From contig JAGVRJ010000002.1 in assembly GCA_019059635.1 (NCBI GenBank), forward strand, positions 496,001-560,000: a stretch of 64,000 nucleotides of DNA, written 5' to 3'. The translations under genes were made by a program, and so were the position numbers. Source of the DNA: Proales similis. Taxonomy: Eukaryota; Rotifera; Eurotatoria; Ploima; Proalidae. A model generated the notes under the pieces. The model searched no databases. It saw only the letters and a list, made by a program, of their open reading frames with translations, and was not told the DNA's origin. Below are positions 20,321 through 30,117 of the stretch, piece after piece (position 1 is the stretch's first letter; the number at the start of each line of letters is the position of its first letter).

Positions 20321-23300
20321 ATGCTCTATCAGCGGGTCGATGCCAGCCCGACTTCAGCCGGAGATAACATACTAATAGAGGCCGTGCCAATTTTGTGTAC
20401 AAGTTCAGTCCCAAATCCAGGTATGCCCATGAACTGGGAGACTGATGAGTCGGCCAATGCGGCCAACTTTCCATCTACACCCGCGGGTACGCCTAGTCGT
20501 CGTCGGCGAATGCACCCGAATATTCAGCATCATCCAACTATACATCCTCATGCGAGACACCAGCGCAATCTGAGCACCAGTACCGACAGCCTGAAAGACA
20601 AGTCAAGCTTTAAATCACAACACACGCAGCCTTCTAGTCCTGTCGATGCTGAGCAAACATCGGTTTTCGAGCTCAATCTGGTAGATTTTGCGCTCTTTGT
20701 TTGAATTGATTTATTATCGACCGGGCGAAATTTAGAACCAGGAGAGTCAAGCTCTGGACGAACAAATAAGACAGACGCAGAATTTGATCGACAAGCTTAA
20801 TTCGGAAATATTTCGCAATCCACAAAACTGCACTCGTCCGCCGTCCGAGTATCTTGAAGTTTACAACATGTTCACGGAGAAGCTTCACGATCTGCAAATG
20901 AGAAAGCAGCAGTTGATAATGCGCTCCTTGATTGAACAGTCTCCTTCGATTCAGTCGATAAATGAGAGCGCAGCCAACAGCACAGGTAAATAGATAAGCC
21001 ACTCTCGGTCTTCAAACGCATCTTGAAACCGGAATTTTCCAAGAGCTAACAGACGAAGAAGAAGCAAGCAGTTCGACAAGCATGATAATTGAGGATTCGG
21101 TGGGCGACAAGAAGCCGCCGATTCCAGTCAAAGCGGTTGTTCCCAAGCTTCGACTCAACTCCGAAACACCGCACATACCCATAAAAAATCCGCTCTCCCT
21201 CACACCGCCCAGTAGCCTTCCGATGAAAACTTATAGTCGCACTTATGGCGAATCGCCTCCCAACATGAGCAGTTCTCCATCATCTGGCTTGCTAAGTTGT
21301 CATGCCAATGGCCAAAAATCAAACGTCTCTCCAAATCAGCCGCATCTGAACGGCTTGAACAGCCGCTCCTTTAATGACATCAAAGACGCATTGCCAACTA
21401 TTACTTCCCACTCGGCTACAGCTTCTCTGGCCACTACGCCAACCCACAGTCCTTCGTCGTCTGCGTTCTTGCGCATATTCATTGGCAGCAGTACAGCGGT
21501 GGTAAGACCAAATAAATTGTCTCGAATTGAAATGAGCCACTCATCAATCATACAATCAATCAAGGTTGAGAAAAAGTCTATTCCCCTACGAGACGTGCTT
21601 CACAACAAGCTCAAGAGTCGAAACATGGACATGGAAAAATGCGTTGCCTATCTGGACACAAACAAGTAAGCGAAGTTTATCTGCTCCCTGGTTCGTCGGC
21701 TCAATTTCTATGACCGAAACTAGCATGAAGGTCAGCTGGGATGCGGATGCCAGTCAGATTCCAGGTGACAACTTGATCATAGCAGAGCTAGGCGAAGAGC
21801 TCAGGCACAGTTTTGTAAGCACTTAATTCACTATTGGGGTCTGCCGCTGCATATTTCAATATGGGAAACGTTTTTTCTTTAAGGAAAAGAAAACATTCAC
21901 TCTGCGGTCGTGCGATTCTTGTAAAAAGCGATTCATTCTCAACGTTTACTCGTGTACCAAGTGCGACTATATAATGTGCCAGAGGATTGATTGTCGCGAG
22001 AAAAGCGAGAACGTTGTGTGTATCACACGAAGACCGACCTCAAATAGCTCTGGCAATCACAGTCCGTTTGGTCTAAAACCTGAGACCGATTTTTCCGGGT
22101 AAGTTCACGCTACTGAAGATTTCGATTTAAACGCAACGCTAATGAGCTCAAGTAGAAGATCTGAGTCGCCGGGAAGGGATGTGAGCATAAGTCAACAGAT
22201 TCTTCCGGTCAATCAGCTCAAAGTCAGCGTGCCATACAGAGACCGATCTCGAAGCGAGACAGAGCTGAACCTGTTTTTAGAGGCGAATGTGCGTAAACAG
22301 TTTTATGAAAGATCGAATTTTCTGAATTATTCTAATAAAACTTAATTCATCATAACAGGAGCATAAAAACGATGGACGAATGAACAGCGACGCGGCCAAA
22401 GAGTTACTGTATTCAACAATACCACGCCAGCAGCCTGCGTTCAAACTAAACGATAACGAAGCGAGTAAAGAGGAAATTAGCGGCAGTGTGAACGAGGAAA
22501 GCGGAAGCGTTATAACTAGCTTGAAGAGTGTCGAAGCAAGTCTGAGGAAAGAAAAGCAGAGAATGAAGCGTTCAAGACAAAACATTCCCAGCCGAAGAGA
22601 CTCGTTCAACGCGTGGGAAATACCTTTTAGCCAGATAAATATCGACATGAATCGCAAAGTCGGTTCGGGCTCTTTTGGAATCGTTCATCAGGGAAAGGAC
22701 TTTTATCATGGAGTGGTGGCCGTTAAATTCTTAAATGTACAAAATCCAACGCCAAGACAGTCGAGAGCGTTCAGAAATGAAGTGGCCATTTTAAAGTCAA
22801 CTCGTCACGACAAAATTCTCTCGTTCATCGGCTGCATCCTCAAGCCCTATCTGGCGATCGTGACCGAGTGGTGCCCGGGCTCGAGCCTGTACAAGCACCT
22901 GCACGTGGAAGACGAGCAGTGGGAGATGTCAGAGCTGATCGATATCGCCAAGCAGACCGCCACCGGCATGGAGTACTTGCACGCGCGCGACATCCTGCAT
23001 CGAGACCTCAAGTCGAACAACATCTTCCTCATTCCCAAGCAGAGCACGAGTCGTCCCAAACACTTTGAGGGCAACGGCCGAACGAACTGGATGAGCGAGG
23101 CCGAAGACGAGGACTCGAAGTGGACGGTGAAGATCGGCGACTTTGGCCTGGCCACAGTCAAGTCCACGTGGACCCAGTCGGCGGCCAAGAGCAACCAGCC
23201 GACGGGCTCCATTCTGTGGATGGTGAGTGTGCATGTGCTATCTGCGTGCTTCTCTACTATTGCTGACTAACGCTGAACCCAGGCGCCAGAAGTGATCACG

Positions 23301-23920
23301 CAGCGAGTGTCGGACCCGTACACTCAAAAGTCGGACGTCTACTCGTACGCGGTGGTGTTGTACGAGCTGGTCACTGGTTCGTTGCCGTTCAAGCATCGTG
23401 AACAGAACACGGTAAGTGAGCGCAAGTTCGATGATTGCTTCTCTTCTCCATTTGAGTTGATCATCTGAACCGTAGATACTTTTCCTGGTCGGAACTGGTC
23501 GTTTGAAATTGAATTGTGATGAGGCGCGATCTGACACTCCGTCTGATATAAAAAACTTGATGATGATTTGCTCAGACTTTGATCGAGACAAACGGCTCGA
23601 TTTTGTTCAGGTAAATTCATAATGCAATTTTTCTAGTCGAAATCGCCGTTTATAATTGTTTGCGATCGTAGATCAATAAATGGCTGCAGCGAATGAAATC
23701 CGTGAAAATTAAATCAAAGCTACAGAGAGCTCAATCAATGCCGAACGTTCTTCAATTGAGTTGTTGGCAACCGCATAACCAAAGCAACTTTATTGAAGAC
23801 TTTTTATCCTATCCGCACTCTCCCCAGCCGAACCTCAGCCCGGTTTCTAATTCGCCTGTAAATCTCCTGTTCAAAGAGAGTGGCCAAGGGCCCATGTCTG
23901 AACTTGTTACTAATTTCTGA
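20321..23920 (+). CDS. BRAF: Raf kinase, long B-Raf-like form (BRS, RBD, CRD, kinase)
   Basis: MAP3K that binds Ras-GTP and phosphorylates MEK. Exons: 20321-20680, 20736-20985, 21044-21665, 21724-21814, 21884-22098, 22156-22288, 22359-23222, 23283-23411, 23476-23610, 23672-23920; total 1015 residues. A TAA lies in frame immediately before the ATG. Residues about 121-203 resemble the B-Raf-specific BRS helices ([18 protein letters not shown]). The RBD follows near 370-440 and the CRD near 440-490, with CDSC, CTKC and a Cys replacing the second His ligand. The kinase spans about 650-915: [30 protein letters not shown]-terminal RAQSMP fits the 14-3-3 site. About 28 extra residues lie between [11 protein letters not shown] and the DFG strand. 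The 22156 acceptor could instead be at 22153. A polyadenylation signal lies at 24062. Confidence 0.92.
22815..23459 (+). repeat. Inverted 645-bp tract shared with the other Raf gene (copy 2)
   Basis: Partner of 15239-15883, about 7 kb away in opposite orientation. Intron sequence inside the tract is as conserved as exon sequence, which indicates recent conversion rather than selection on protein. Confidence 0.95.
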
Positions 23921-24218
23921 ATACTTCTGAATTCTTCTTCTGAAAAAAAAGTTCTCTTCTCCCTTTCGGTAATTTCATAATTTGAAAATTCAAACAAATC
24001 TTGTTGACAAGAATTTACCTCCGGCTCGATAATTACAAGCTTGTATTGTAAATACTTAATCAATAAATCATATTATTGGCTGAAAAGAAAATTTTAAATC
24101 GACTTGAACCGTCTCAGTTGTTTAATCCAAAAGCAAGCTTAGATTTATTAGACGAGCGTACCCATAGCTACCAGGTGTGGTATAAGTTAGACTTAATTCT
24201 GATTTGAAATTAGGAGAA

Positions 24219-26111
24219 ATGAGCGTCAAGCTCAAACGATTAATTTTTTTCTTAGCCGTTTGGTCGATCGTAGTAGCTATAGGTATACAGACTAATTTGA
24301 TAAGTTCAATTGGAAATGGCAAACAGGCTGGCTTCAATGCGACAACCCGACATCCAAGCACAGTCCCGGAGCCTCCTCGTGCTAACCAATCATACATTGT
24401 GATCGGAGCAGCAAGCCTTTTGGGGTTTTCGATCACCAGATTTCTTGCCCGGCACCAAAATGAGTTGCCGTTGGTCGCTACCGACAGCTTAAAATCGATT
24501 GTTAAAGGCAAAAGGGCTGATATACTGAAATATGAGTTGAAACGAGATTTCATTCCAATCAATATATCGATCGTTCAGAGTCATCTAGAACTGATGCAGA
24601 AAAATTCGGTCACAGACATCATACTGACAAGCGAGTACAAATCAATCGAACAGATGCTCAGTGACCTTGACTATTTAGTCAGCTTGTTGAAACAATACTT
24701 GGCGAAAACAGATAGAAGCAAGCTTCGAGTGACCGTTGCAGTGCCTGAACCAAGAGCTCAAATCAATCGAATCGATTGCGCGTCGGCATTGCGATTTTTT
24801 CTCAATTTAGTCACAGGCTTAAACGCCAGCACTCTTCTGTCGGCCAAGGCTGTGCTCTACACAAACGTATTCGACGAATGGGCAGCAGATGACAACCCAC
24901 TGGTTGAAGTCACTGACAAGATTATGGCCGGTGAGGCGATACTCGGCTCTAGTTTTGATTTCTCAACAATCTTGCACTGTGACGATGTCATAGGTCTTGT
25001 ATTTCAAGCTGAAAACCAGTCGGCTGTTTTGCATGATCTCAGGCTAACCCAGCCGCCTGAACAGAATTTGATTGTCAAGCGTTTTGAACAAGCCTTGAAT
25101 CGAAGGATTCATTTTCGAAAAGAGCAAATCAATTGGACTCATCTGGGCAATCTTTCGGCGCCATATGTTGTCAGTCAGTCGAATCTGCTCAGCGGTCTCG
25201 ACTCATTTTTCGATTGGTACAAACTGAACAGAGGAGTCGGCTTTTATTGTGCATCCAACTGCAACAGCTCTGTGCCTTGCTTGCCTTCAACGTTTGATAG
25301 TGTGATCGCGCAGAGTAGAAATCTTTCCCAAGGTTGCTCTTCTCTAGTTTATACAGTCGCGATAGACAAAAATAGCAACATTGAGCGTTTGAAAAGTCCA
25401 CTCAAGGGCTGCCAATTCGCATTCGTCGGATCTGATTCCCGACTGCTAAAATCAGGCAAGCAGGTTCATAATGAATGGAAGTTGATTCCTGTGCCATCGG
25501 ATCCTTCAAAAAACTCGAGAAAGTATTCGCGAATTCCGAAAATCACACCCAACAAGTTCTTTCATTCTGACGTCAAGTACGCGATCTATATCGATGCAAA
25601 GCGAAAATTGATGGTTTCGGTCGATTTTCTTCTCAAATACTTGAACGGATCTAGTAATACGGCCGACATGGTCATGTTCAGGCATGGTGAATTCAACTAC
25701 AGCCTAAGCAAGGAAGTGGCTGCCATTCATCATTCAAGACGATCAACCGCATACACAGCTCTCATTGAGCAATACTTCAGATATTTTGAAGATCAGATAA
25801 TCGCTAATCTTAACTTTGAGAATGTGATTGTGGCTTGCCTTATTGTCTACAAGTTGGACTCTTTGCCTGCTCGCGAGTTTGGTTGTCGATGGATGAGAAA
25901 TTATATGATGGCTTCAGACCGTGACCAGCCCGCGCTCATATATACACTGGCCAAAACTGTTCACGGCCTCGGCGATCAGCTTAAAGCCGAGCAGGAGTGG
26001 GTACCCATCGGCAAGACAGCCGAGAATAAACGCAATTGGATGCGAATTGTAGACAGGCGGTCTGCGCGCAAGTCTCCACTTGTGACTATTTACGGATGGA
26101 CAGTTATTTGA
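24219..26111 (+). CDS. Type II membrane protein: epimerase-like (GAE-type) domain fused to DUF616 domain, copy 1
   Basis: Intronless, 630 residues. A signal anchor lies at about residues 7-27. Residues 58-335 resemble an extended short-chain dehydrogenase/epimerase, closest in pattern to UDP-glucuronate 4-epimerases: nucleotide loop IVIGAASLLGFSITRFL, later DDVIGLVFQA and LLSGLDSFFDWYK. The middle Gly of GxxGxxG is Ser, and the Tyr of YxxxK aligns with Glu (in NPLVEVTDK), so catalysis is doubtful. A Cys-rich linker (SNCNSSVPCLPS) follows. Residues 405-610 match DUF616, the MUCI70/TOD1 glycosyltransferase-like family: RKYSRIPKITPNKFF, YAIYIDAKRKL, FRHGEFNYSL, DRDQPALIY. Likely a Golgi protein of glycan synthesis; substrate unknown. 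It starts 300 bp after the Raf stop. A non-ATG frame extension to 24204 was not used. Confidence 0.8.
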   Translation: MSVKLKRLIFFLAVWSIVVAIGIQTNLISSIGNGKQAGFNATTRHPSTVPEPPRANQSYIVIGAASLLGFSITRFLARHQNELPLVATDSLKSIVKGKRADILKYELKRDFIPINISIVQSHLELMQKNSVTDIILTSEYKSIEQMLSDLDYLVSLLKQYLAKTDRSKLRVTVAVPEPRAQINRIDCASALRFFLNLVTGLNASTLLSAKAVLYTNVFDEWAADDNPLVEVTDKIMAGEAILGSSFDFSTILHCDDVIGLVFQAENQSAVLHDLRLTQPPEQNLIVKRFEQALNRRIHFRKEQINWTHLGNLSAPYVVSQSNLLSGLDSFFDWYKLNRGVGFYCASNCNSSVPCLPSTFDSVIAQSRNLSQGCSSLVYTVAIDKNSNIERLKSPLKGCQFAFVGSDSRLLKSGKQVHNEWKLIPVPSDPSKNSRKYSRIPKITPNKFFHSDVKYAIYIDAKRKLMVSVDFLLKYLNGSSNTADMVMFRHGEFNYSLSKEVAAIHHSRRSTAYTALIEQYFRYFEDQIIANLNFENVIVACLIVYKLDSLPAREFGCRWMRNYMMASDRDQPALIYTLAKTVHGLGDQLKAEQEWVPIGKTAENKRNWMRIVDRRSARKSPLVTIYGWTVI

Positions 26112-26453
26112 AGCCAAGCCAGGACTCTGGGACATTTGAATTTGCTTGATTATTAGGATACTTGACTATTTGCTTAAACCAAATAAACCCGGCCAATTTT
26201 TAGCTCTTTTCTTATTGATAGTTAAAAGATTTGAACTGGATATGCAGACTAACTGATTGTACGATCTTTGAGTTAACATGACCCTAGATCTTTTCCTAAG
26301 CGGCAACTATTCATAAATTTGACCTATACACTGCTCTAGATTTGCGTATAAACGCACACGTATGCCTCTTTTTTCTCTCTCTCTCTTTGAATATCTGAAG
26401 CTAGCAAAGTTATCTTATTCATTCAGTTTGCCGTCAAAAAATTAGCAAAAGAA

Positions 26454-27311
26454 ATGCGACTTGTGATTGTCGAGGATTATAATGGCGTCAGCGAATGGGC
26501 TGCAAAATATATTAAGAAACGCATAAACAGCTTTGCTCCAGGTCCCGATCGTTACTTTGTTCTCGGACTGCCCACCGGGAGCACTCCGCTAGGCACCTAC
26601 AAAAAATTGATCGAATTCTACAAAAATGGCGAGATCTCGTTCAAGTATGTAAAAACTTTCAACATGGACGAGTACGTAGGTAAGCATCGCACAAATCGCA
26701 AATCTCTAGTTCTAACACAGCCATTTGGAACAGGACTGCCCCGCGATCACGCCGAGTCATATCACACATTTATGTTTGAAAATTTCTTCAAACACATTGA
26801 CATCGATCCGAACAATGCGCACTTGCTAGATGGCAATGCCCCGGACCTCGCTAAAGAATGTGAATCTTACGAGCGCAAGATCGCTGATGCTGGAGGAATC
26901 GACCTGTTTCTCGGTGGCATCGGACCTGACGGCCATATTGCTTTCAACGAGCCCGGATCTAGTCTGGTGTCGCGAACACGTGTCAAGACCCTGGCGCAGG
27001 AGACGATTATTGCGAACGCTCGCTTCTTCCACAATGACATTTCACAAGTGCCTTCTGAGGCGCTCACTGTGGGCGTTGGCACTGTGATGGATGCACGCGA
27101 AGTGATGATACTGATCACCGGCCAGCATAAAGCGTTGGCTCTTCACATGGCAATTGAAGAAGGCGTAAACCACATGTGGACAGTAAGCGCGTTCCAACAG
27201 CATCCGTCAACCATTTTTGTGTGTGACGAGGACGCGACCGCCGAGCTAAAAGTGAAAACGGTCAAATACTTCAAAGGGCTTTCTCATGTCCACGATCGAC
27301 TTTTAGATTAA
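26454..27311 (+). CDS. GNPDA1: Glucosamine-6-phosphate deaminase
   Basis: Converts glucosamine-6-phosphate to fructose-6-phosphate and ammonia, linking amino-sugar catabolism with glycolysis and opposing UDP-GlcNAc synthesis. Two exons, 26454-26679 and 26734-27311, give 267 residues. The 54-nt intron (GTAAGC to AACAG) is a multiple of three with no stop, so unspliced it would add 18 residues in the loop between DEYVG and LPRDH; no family member has that insertion. Motifs: [15 protein letters not shown] phosphate loop, NMDEYV with the catalytic Asp, [18 protein letters not shown] with the active-site His, and [15 protein letters not shown] polyadenylation signal lies at 27382. Confidence 0.97.
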   Translation: MRLVIVEDYNGVSEWAAKYIKKRINSFAPGPDRYFVLGLPTGSTPLGTYKKLIEFYKNGEISFKYVKTFNMDEYVGKHRTNRKSLVLTQPFGTGLPRDHAESYHTFMFENFFKHIDIDPNNAHLLDGNAPDLAKECESYERKIADAGGIDLFLGGIGPDGHIAFNEPGSSLVSRTRVKTLAQETIIANARFFHNDISQVPSEALTVGVGTVMDAREVMILITGQHKALALHMAIEEGVNHMWTVSAFQQHPSTIFVCDEDATAELKVKTVKYFKGLSHVHDRLLD

Positions 27312-27513
27312 ACTTGAAGCCGCTTCAACTATTAGACATTGAACCAATTACCGACAGGAATGGTCGAGTTGGCTTGTTAGAAATAAAATTTAAATCCTCG
27401 TCAAAAAATAATCTCATCGTCATGTTGGGTTAGTTCTGCGTCGCTGGTACTCGTAAATGAGTGGCAGTATCGCGCTAGATATGAATTTTCATTTTAGACT
27501 GAATCGGTAAGAG

Positions 27514-27831
27514 ATGGCGGATCGACAAGGCGGCGGCGAAAAAAAGAAGAAGGAAACCATCCTGGACCTTACCAAATACTTGGAGAAGAAGATCAGAGTG
27601 AAGTTCAGCGGAGGCCGAGAGGCGAGTGGCGTGCTGAAAGGATTCGATCCGCTGCTCAATCTAGTGCTCGACTCGACGGTCGAGTACCTGCGGGATCCGG
27701 AGGATCCTTTGAAGACTGTAGACCAGACCCGCGCTCTTGGTCTCGTTGTATGCCGTGGCACTTCGGTAATCCTTGTCTCGCCTCACGATGGCACCGAGGA
27801 GATTGAGAATCCGTTCGAGAGCATGCCTTAG
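27514..27831 (+). CDS. LSM7: LSM7, U6 snRNA-associated Sm-like protein
   Basis: Single-exon 105-residue Sm-fold protein. It belongs to the Lsm2-8 ring that binds the 3' end of U6 snRNA and the Lsm1-7 ring in mRNA decay. A Lys-rich start is followed by ILDLTKYLEKKIRVKFSGG (Sm1) and TRALGLVVCRGTSVILVSP (Sm2), and the length equals human LSM7. It lies 202 bp after GNPDA and 192 bp before PLRG1 on the same strand. An acceptor-like cattttag lies 18 bases before the ATG. Polyadenylation signal at 27882. Confidence 0.97.
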   Translation: MADRQGGGEKKKKETILDLTKYLEKKIRVKFSGGREASGVLKGFDPLLNLVLDSTVEYLRDPEDPLKTVDQTRALGLVVCRGTSVILVSPHDGTEEIENPFESMP

Positions 27832-27963
27832 AGACTAGTCCAGCATCTCGACCAGCTCATTTACTACTCGTCATCATCATGAATAAATCTGCAACGTCTT
27901 CTTCAGTTTCGAATGAAATCTTTTTCCGCGTCCATTGAACGGCTAGTTTCGTTCTTGACCCAT

Positions 27964-27985
27964 TCACACACACACACACACACAC
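27964..27985. repeat. CA dinucleotide microsatellite
   Basis: About ten CA units in the short LSM7-PLRG1 intergenic region, read directly. Confidence 0.9.
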
Positions 27986-28023
27986 GCTGTAAATTCACAA
28001 ACACTTGAATGACGTTGATTTAG

Positions 28024-29510
28024 ATGAGCGAAGAAGCGCTAGCTGATGTGCCTAAACACTCGGTGCACACACTCGTGTTTCGTTCTTTGAAACGAACTCA
28101 TGACATGTTCCTTTCCGACTACTCGCTTCCAGTTGAGCTGGACGAGAAGAGCATGGACATAAGGCGCAACGTGCGTGCTCTGGGCGAGTACGAACACTTG
28201 CTAAACCTGCCGAAGCCAGCCATACCGGCCCCGACTCAAAAGAGCTCTGAAGAGCTTTCCGCCGATGGAGTAGCTCGCATTGAAGACGCAGACGAGGACG
28301 ATCAAGTGGCCAAGAGCACATCACGTGCAAATTCAACTTCAATATTTGGCAACACTACTCAAACTGGCGAGAGCTCATCGGGCAACGGCACTGTTGCACT
28401 CGTCAACAGCCAGCAGTTCGCCATCACTAAAAACAGAACCATTGTCTCAATGCCGAAACCTCAATGGCACGCGCCGTGGAAATTGTACCGCGTAATCAGC
28501 GGCCACCATGGATGGGTTCGCTGCATTGACGTGGATCCGAGCAACGAATGGTTTGCAACAGGCGCGGGCGACCGAATAATCAAAATTTGGGATCTAGCAA
28601 CCGGAAACCTGAAGCTTTCGCTCACCGGCCACGTGAGCACAGTTCGAGGCGTGTGCATTAGCCAGAGACATCCATACTTGTTCTCTTGCGGCGAAGACAA
28701 GCAAGTAAAATGCTGGGACTTGGAGACAAACAAAGTAATTCGTCATTACCATGGACACTTGAGTTCGTGCTACGCTCTGGCTCTTCATCCCGCGCTCGAC
28801 ATACTGGTTAGCGCTGGCCGTGACTCGGTTGCTCGCGTGTGGGACATGAGAACCAAAACTCAAATTCATCTGCTCGAAGGCCACACCGACACAGTGGCAA
28901 CCGTCAAATGTCAAGAAATAGACCCGCAAATAATCACCGGCAGTCATGACTCGACAGTTCGCTGCTGGGACATTGTCGCAGGCAAGACAATGATCACCCT
29001 GACAAATCACAAGAAAAGCGTGCGCTCGATCGCACTGCATCCGCGCTACAACTCGTTCGCATCGGCTTCTTCGGACAACATCAAGCAGTGGAAACTGCCC
29101 AACGGCGAGTTCATTCAGAATTTCAGCGGCCACAACGCAATAGTAAACGCACTAGCCAGCAACGCCGACAACGTATTGGTCTCCGGCGCTGACAACGGCT
29201 CGATTCAGTTCTGGGACTGGCTGAGTGGCTACAACTTCCAGCAGTCTCAGTCGATCGCCCAGCCTGGCTCGATAGAGTCCGAGAATGGAGTATTCGCGCT
29301 GTCATTCGACCAGAGCGGAAGTCGACTGATCACAGGCGAAGCCGACAAGACAATCAAGGTCTACAAAGAGGACGAAGAAGCGGTAAGTTTGCTCATTTGG
29401 CAGTTGAAATCACTGAAAACAAAACGCTAACGGCCATTTCATAATTATAGACTGAGGAGACACACCCGATAAACTGGAAGCCAGAGTTGTTGAAAAAGAA
29501 ACGTTTCTAA
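28024..29510 (+). CDS. PLRG1: PLRG1 / Prp46, WD40 spliceosome subunit
   Basis: WD40 component of the Prp19-CDC5L complex needed for spliceosome activation. Two exons, 28024-29382 and 29451-29510, give 472 residues. The N-terminus has [12 protein letters not shown], then a Ser-rich linker, then seven WD repeats from about residue 155 ([35 protein letters not shown], and so on). The small last exon supplies [19 protein letters not shown], nearly identical to vertebrate PLRG1 ends, which fixes the splice. The ATG directly follows gatttag, an acceptor-like sequence. A polyadenylation signal lies at 29560, and the gene converges with OXLD1. Confidence 0.97.
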
Positions 29511-29624
29511 TGTAAATTTAATTGATTCGTTCAATCTGGCTTTTATTTCATTCAAGTTGAATAAAACACACAAACGTTTCTACAAGAATCAAAACAGAAA
29601 ATATACAGCGTCAAGTTATCGCGC

Positions 29625-29987
29625 TCATCGTAGTCTCATTTCAAGCTCCATCAGAATGAAATCCCTGATTGCGGTGTCTTCTATTTTCTCGACTTGTTTC
29701 TTGGCCTCTGCGATCGCTTGCTTCTTGAGCTTCTGCTGCTGCTGGCCAGCCCTTGGTGCATAGTAGTGCGCAAGCTCGTCAATATATTGAATCCACACAC
29801 AGTTCTGACAGCCCGAGCCGCAGCAAACTGTGGGCGGTTCTGGAGGACTGTTCTCTTTGCTAGAATAGCGTGCGACTCGCATCAGCTTGATTGGGCGCTC
29901 TTGTGTCGCAAGTCTCAGTCCTCCTACTCGCAACAAGCATCGCCTGAAACTCATACTTGAGCGCATGAATTTCTCTTCAGCTCTCAT
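29625..29987 (-). CDS. OXLD1: OXLD1-like, oxidoreductase-like domain protein
   Basis: 120 residues, one exon. The conserved domain at about residues 48-75 reads PPEPPTVCCGSGCQNCVW, the Cys-rich signature of the oxidoreductase-like family (C-C-x2-G-C-x2-C). A basic, Arg-rich N-terminus without acidic residues for long stretches would fit mitochondrial import. A helical, Gln/Lys-rich segment and an acidic end follow. Molecular function of the family is not established. It converges with PLRG1 (stops 115 bp apart) and lies 130 bp downstream of OTUD3 on the same strand. Confidence 0.85.
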   Translation of the reverse strand: MRAEEKFMRSSMSFRRCLLRVGGLRLATQERPIKLMRVARYSSKENSPPEPPTVCCGSGCQNCVWIQYIDELAHYYAPRAGQQQQKLKKQAIAEAKKQVEKIEDTAIRDFILMELEMRLR

Positions 29988-30117
29988 CTAGCTACCCATA
30001 AACTCTCGCATAAAAGCAAAGTAAAAAGAGAAGAATTATTTGCTAGAGCGGCCAAAAGACAATGCGAAGTGGGCAAGCCGCAGTAAGACAAGGCCTTGCA
30101 GTTGTCAATAGATGTGA

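Noticed and set aside
22847-23234. Open frames antisense to the Raf kinase exon (and their mirror at 15464-15851)
   Set aside because: They occur in both copies only because the DNA is identical; the sense frame carries all kinase motifs.
26680-26733. An 18-residue insertion in GNPDA
   Set aside because: It begins GTAAGC, ends AACAG and removal restores DEYVGLPRDH exactly as in the family, so it is an intron.
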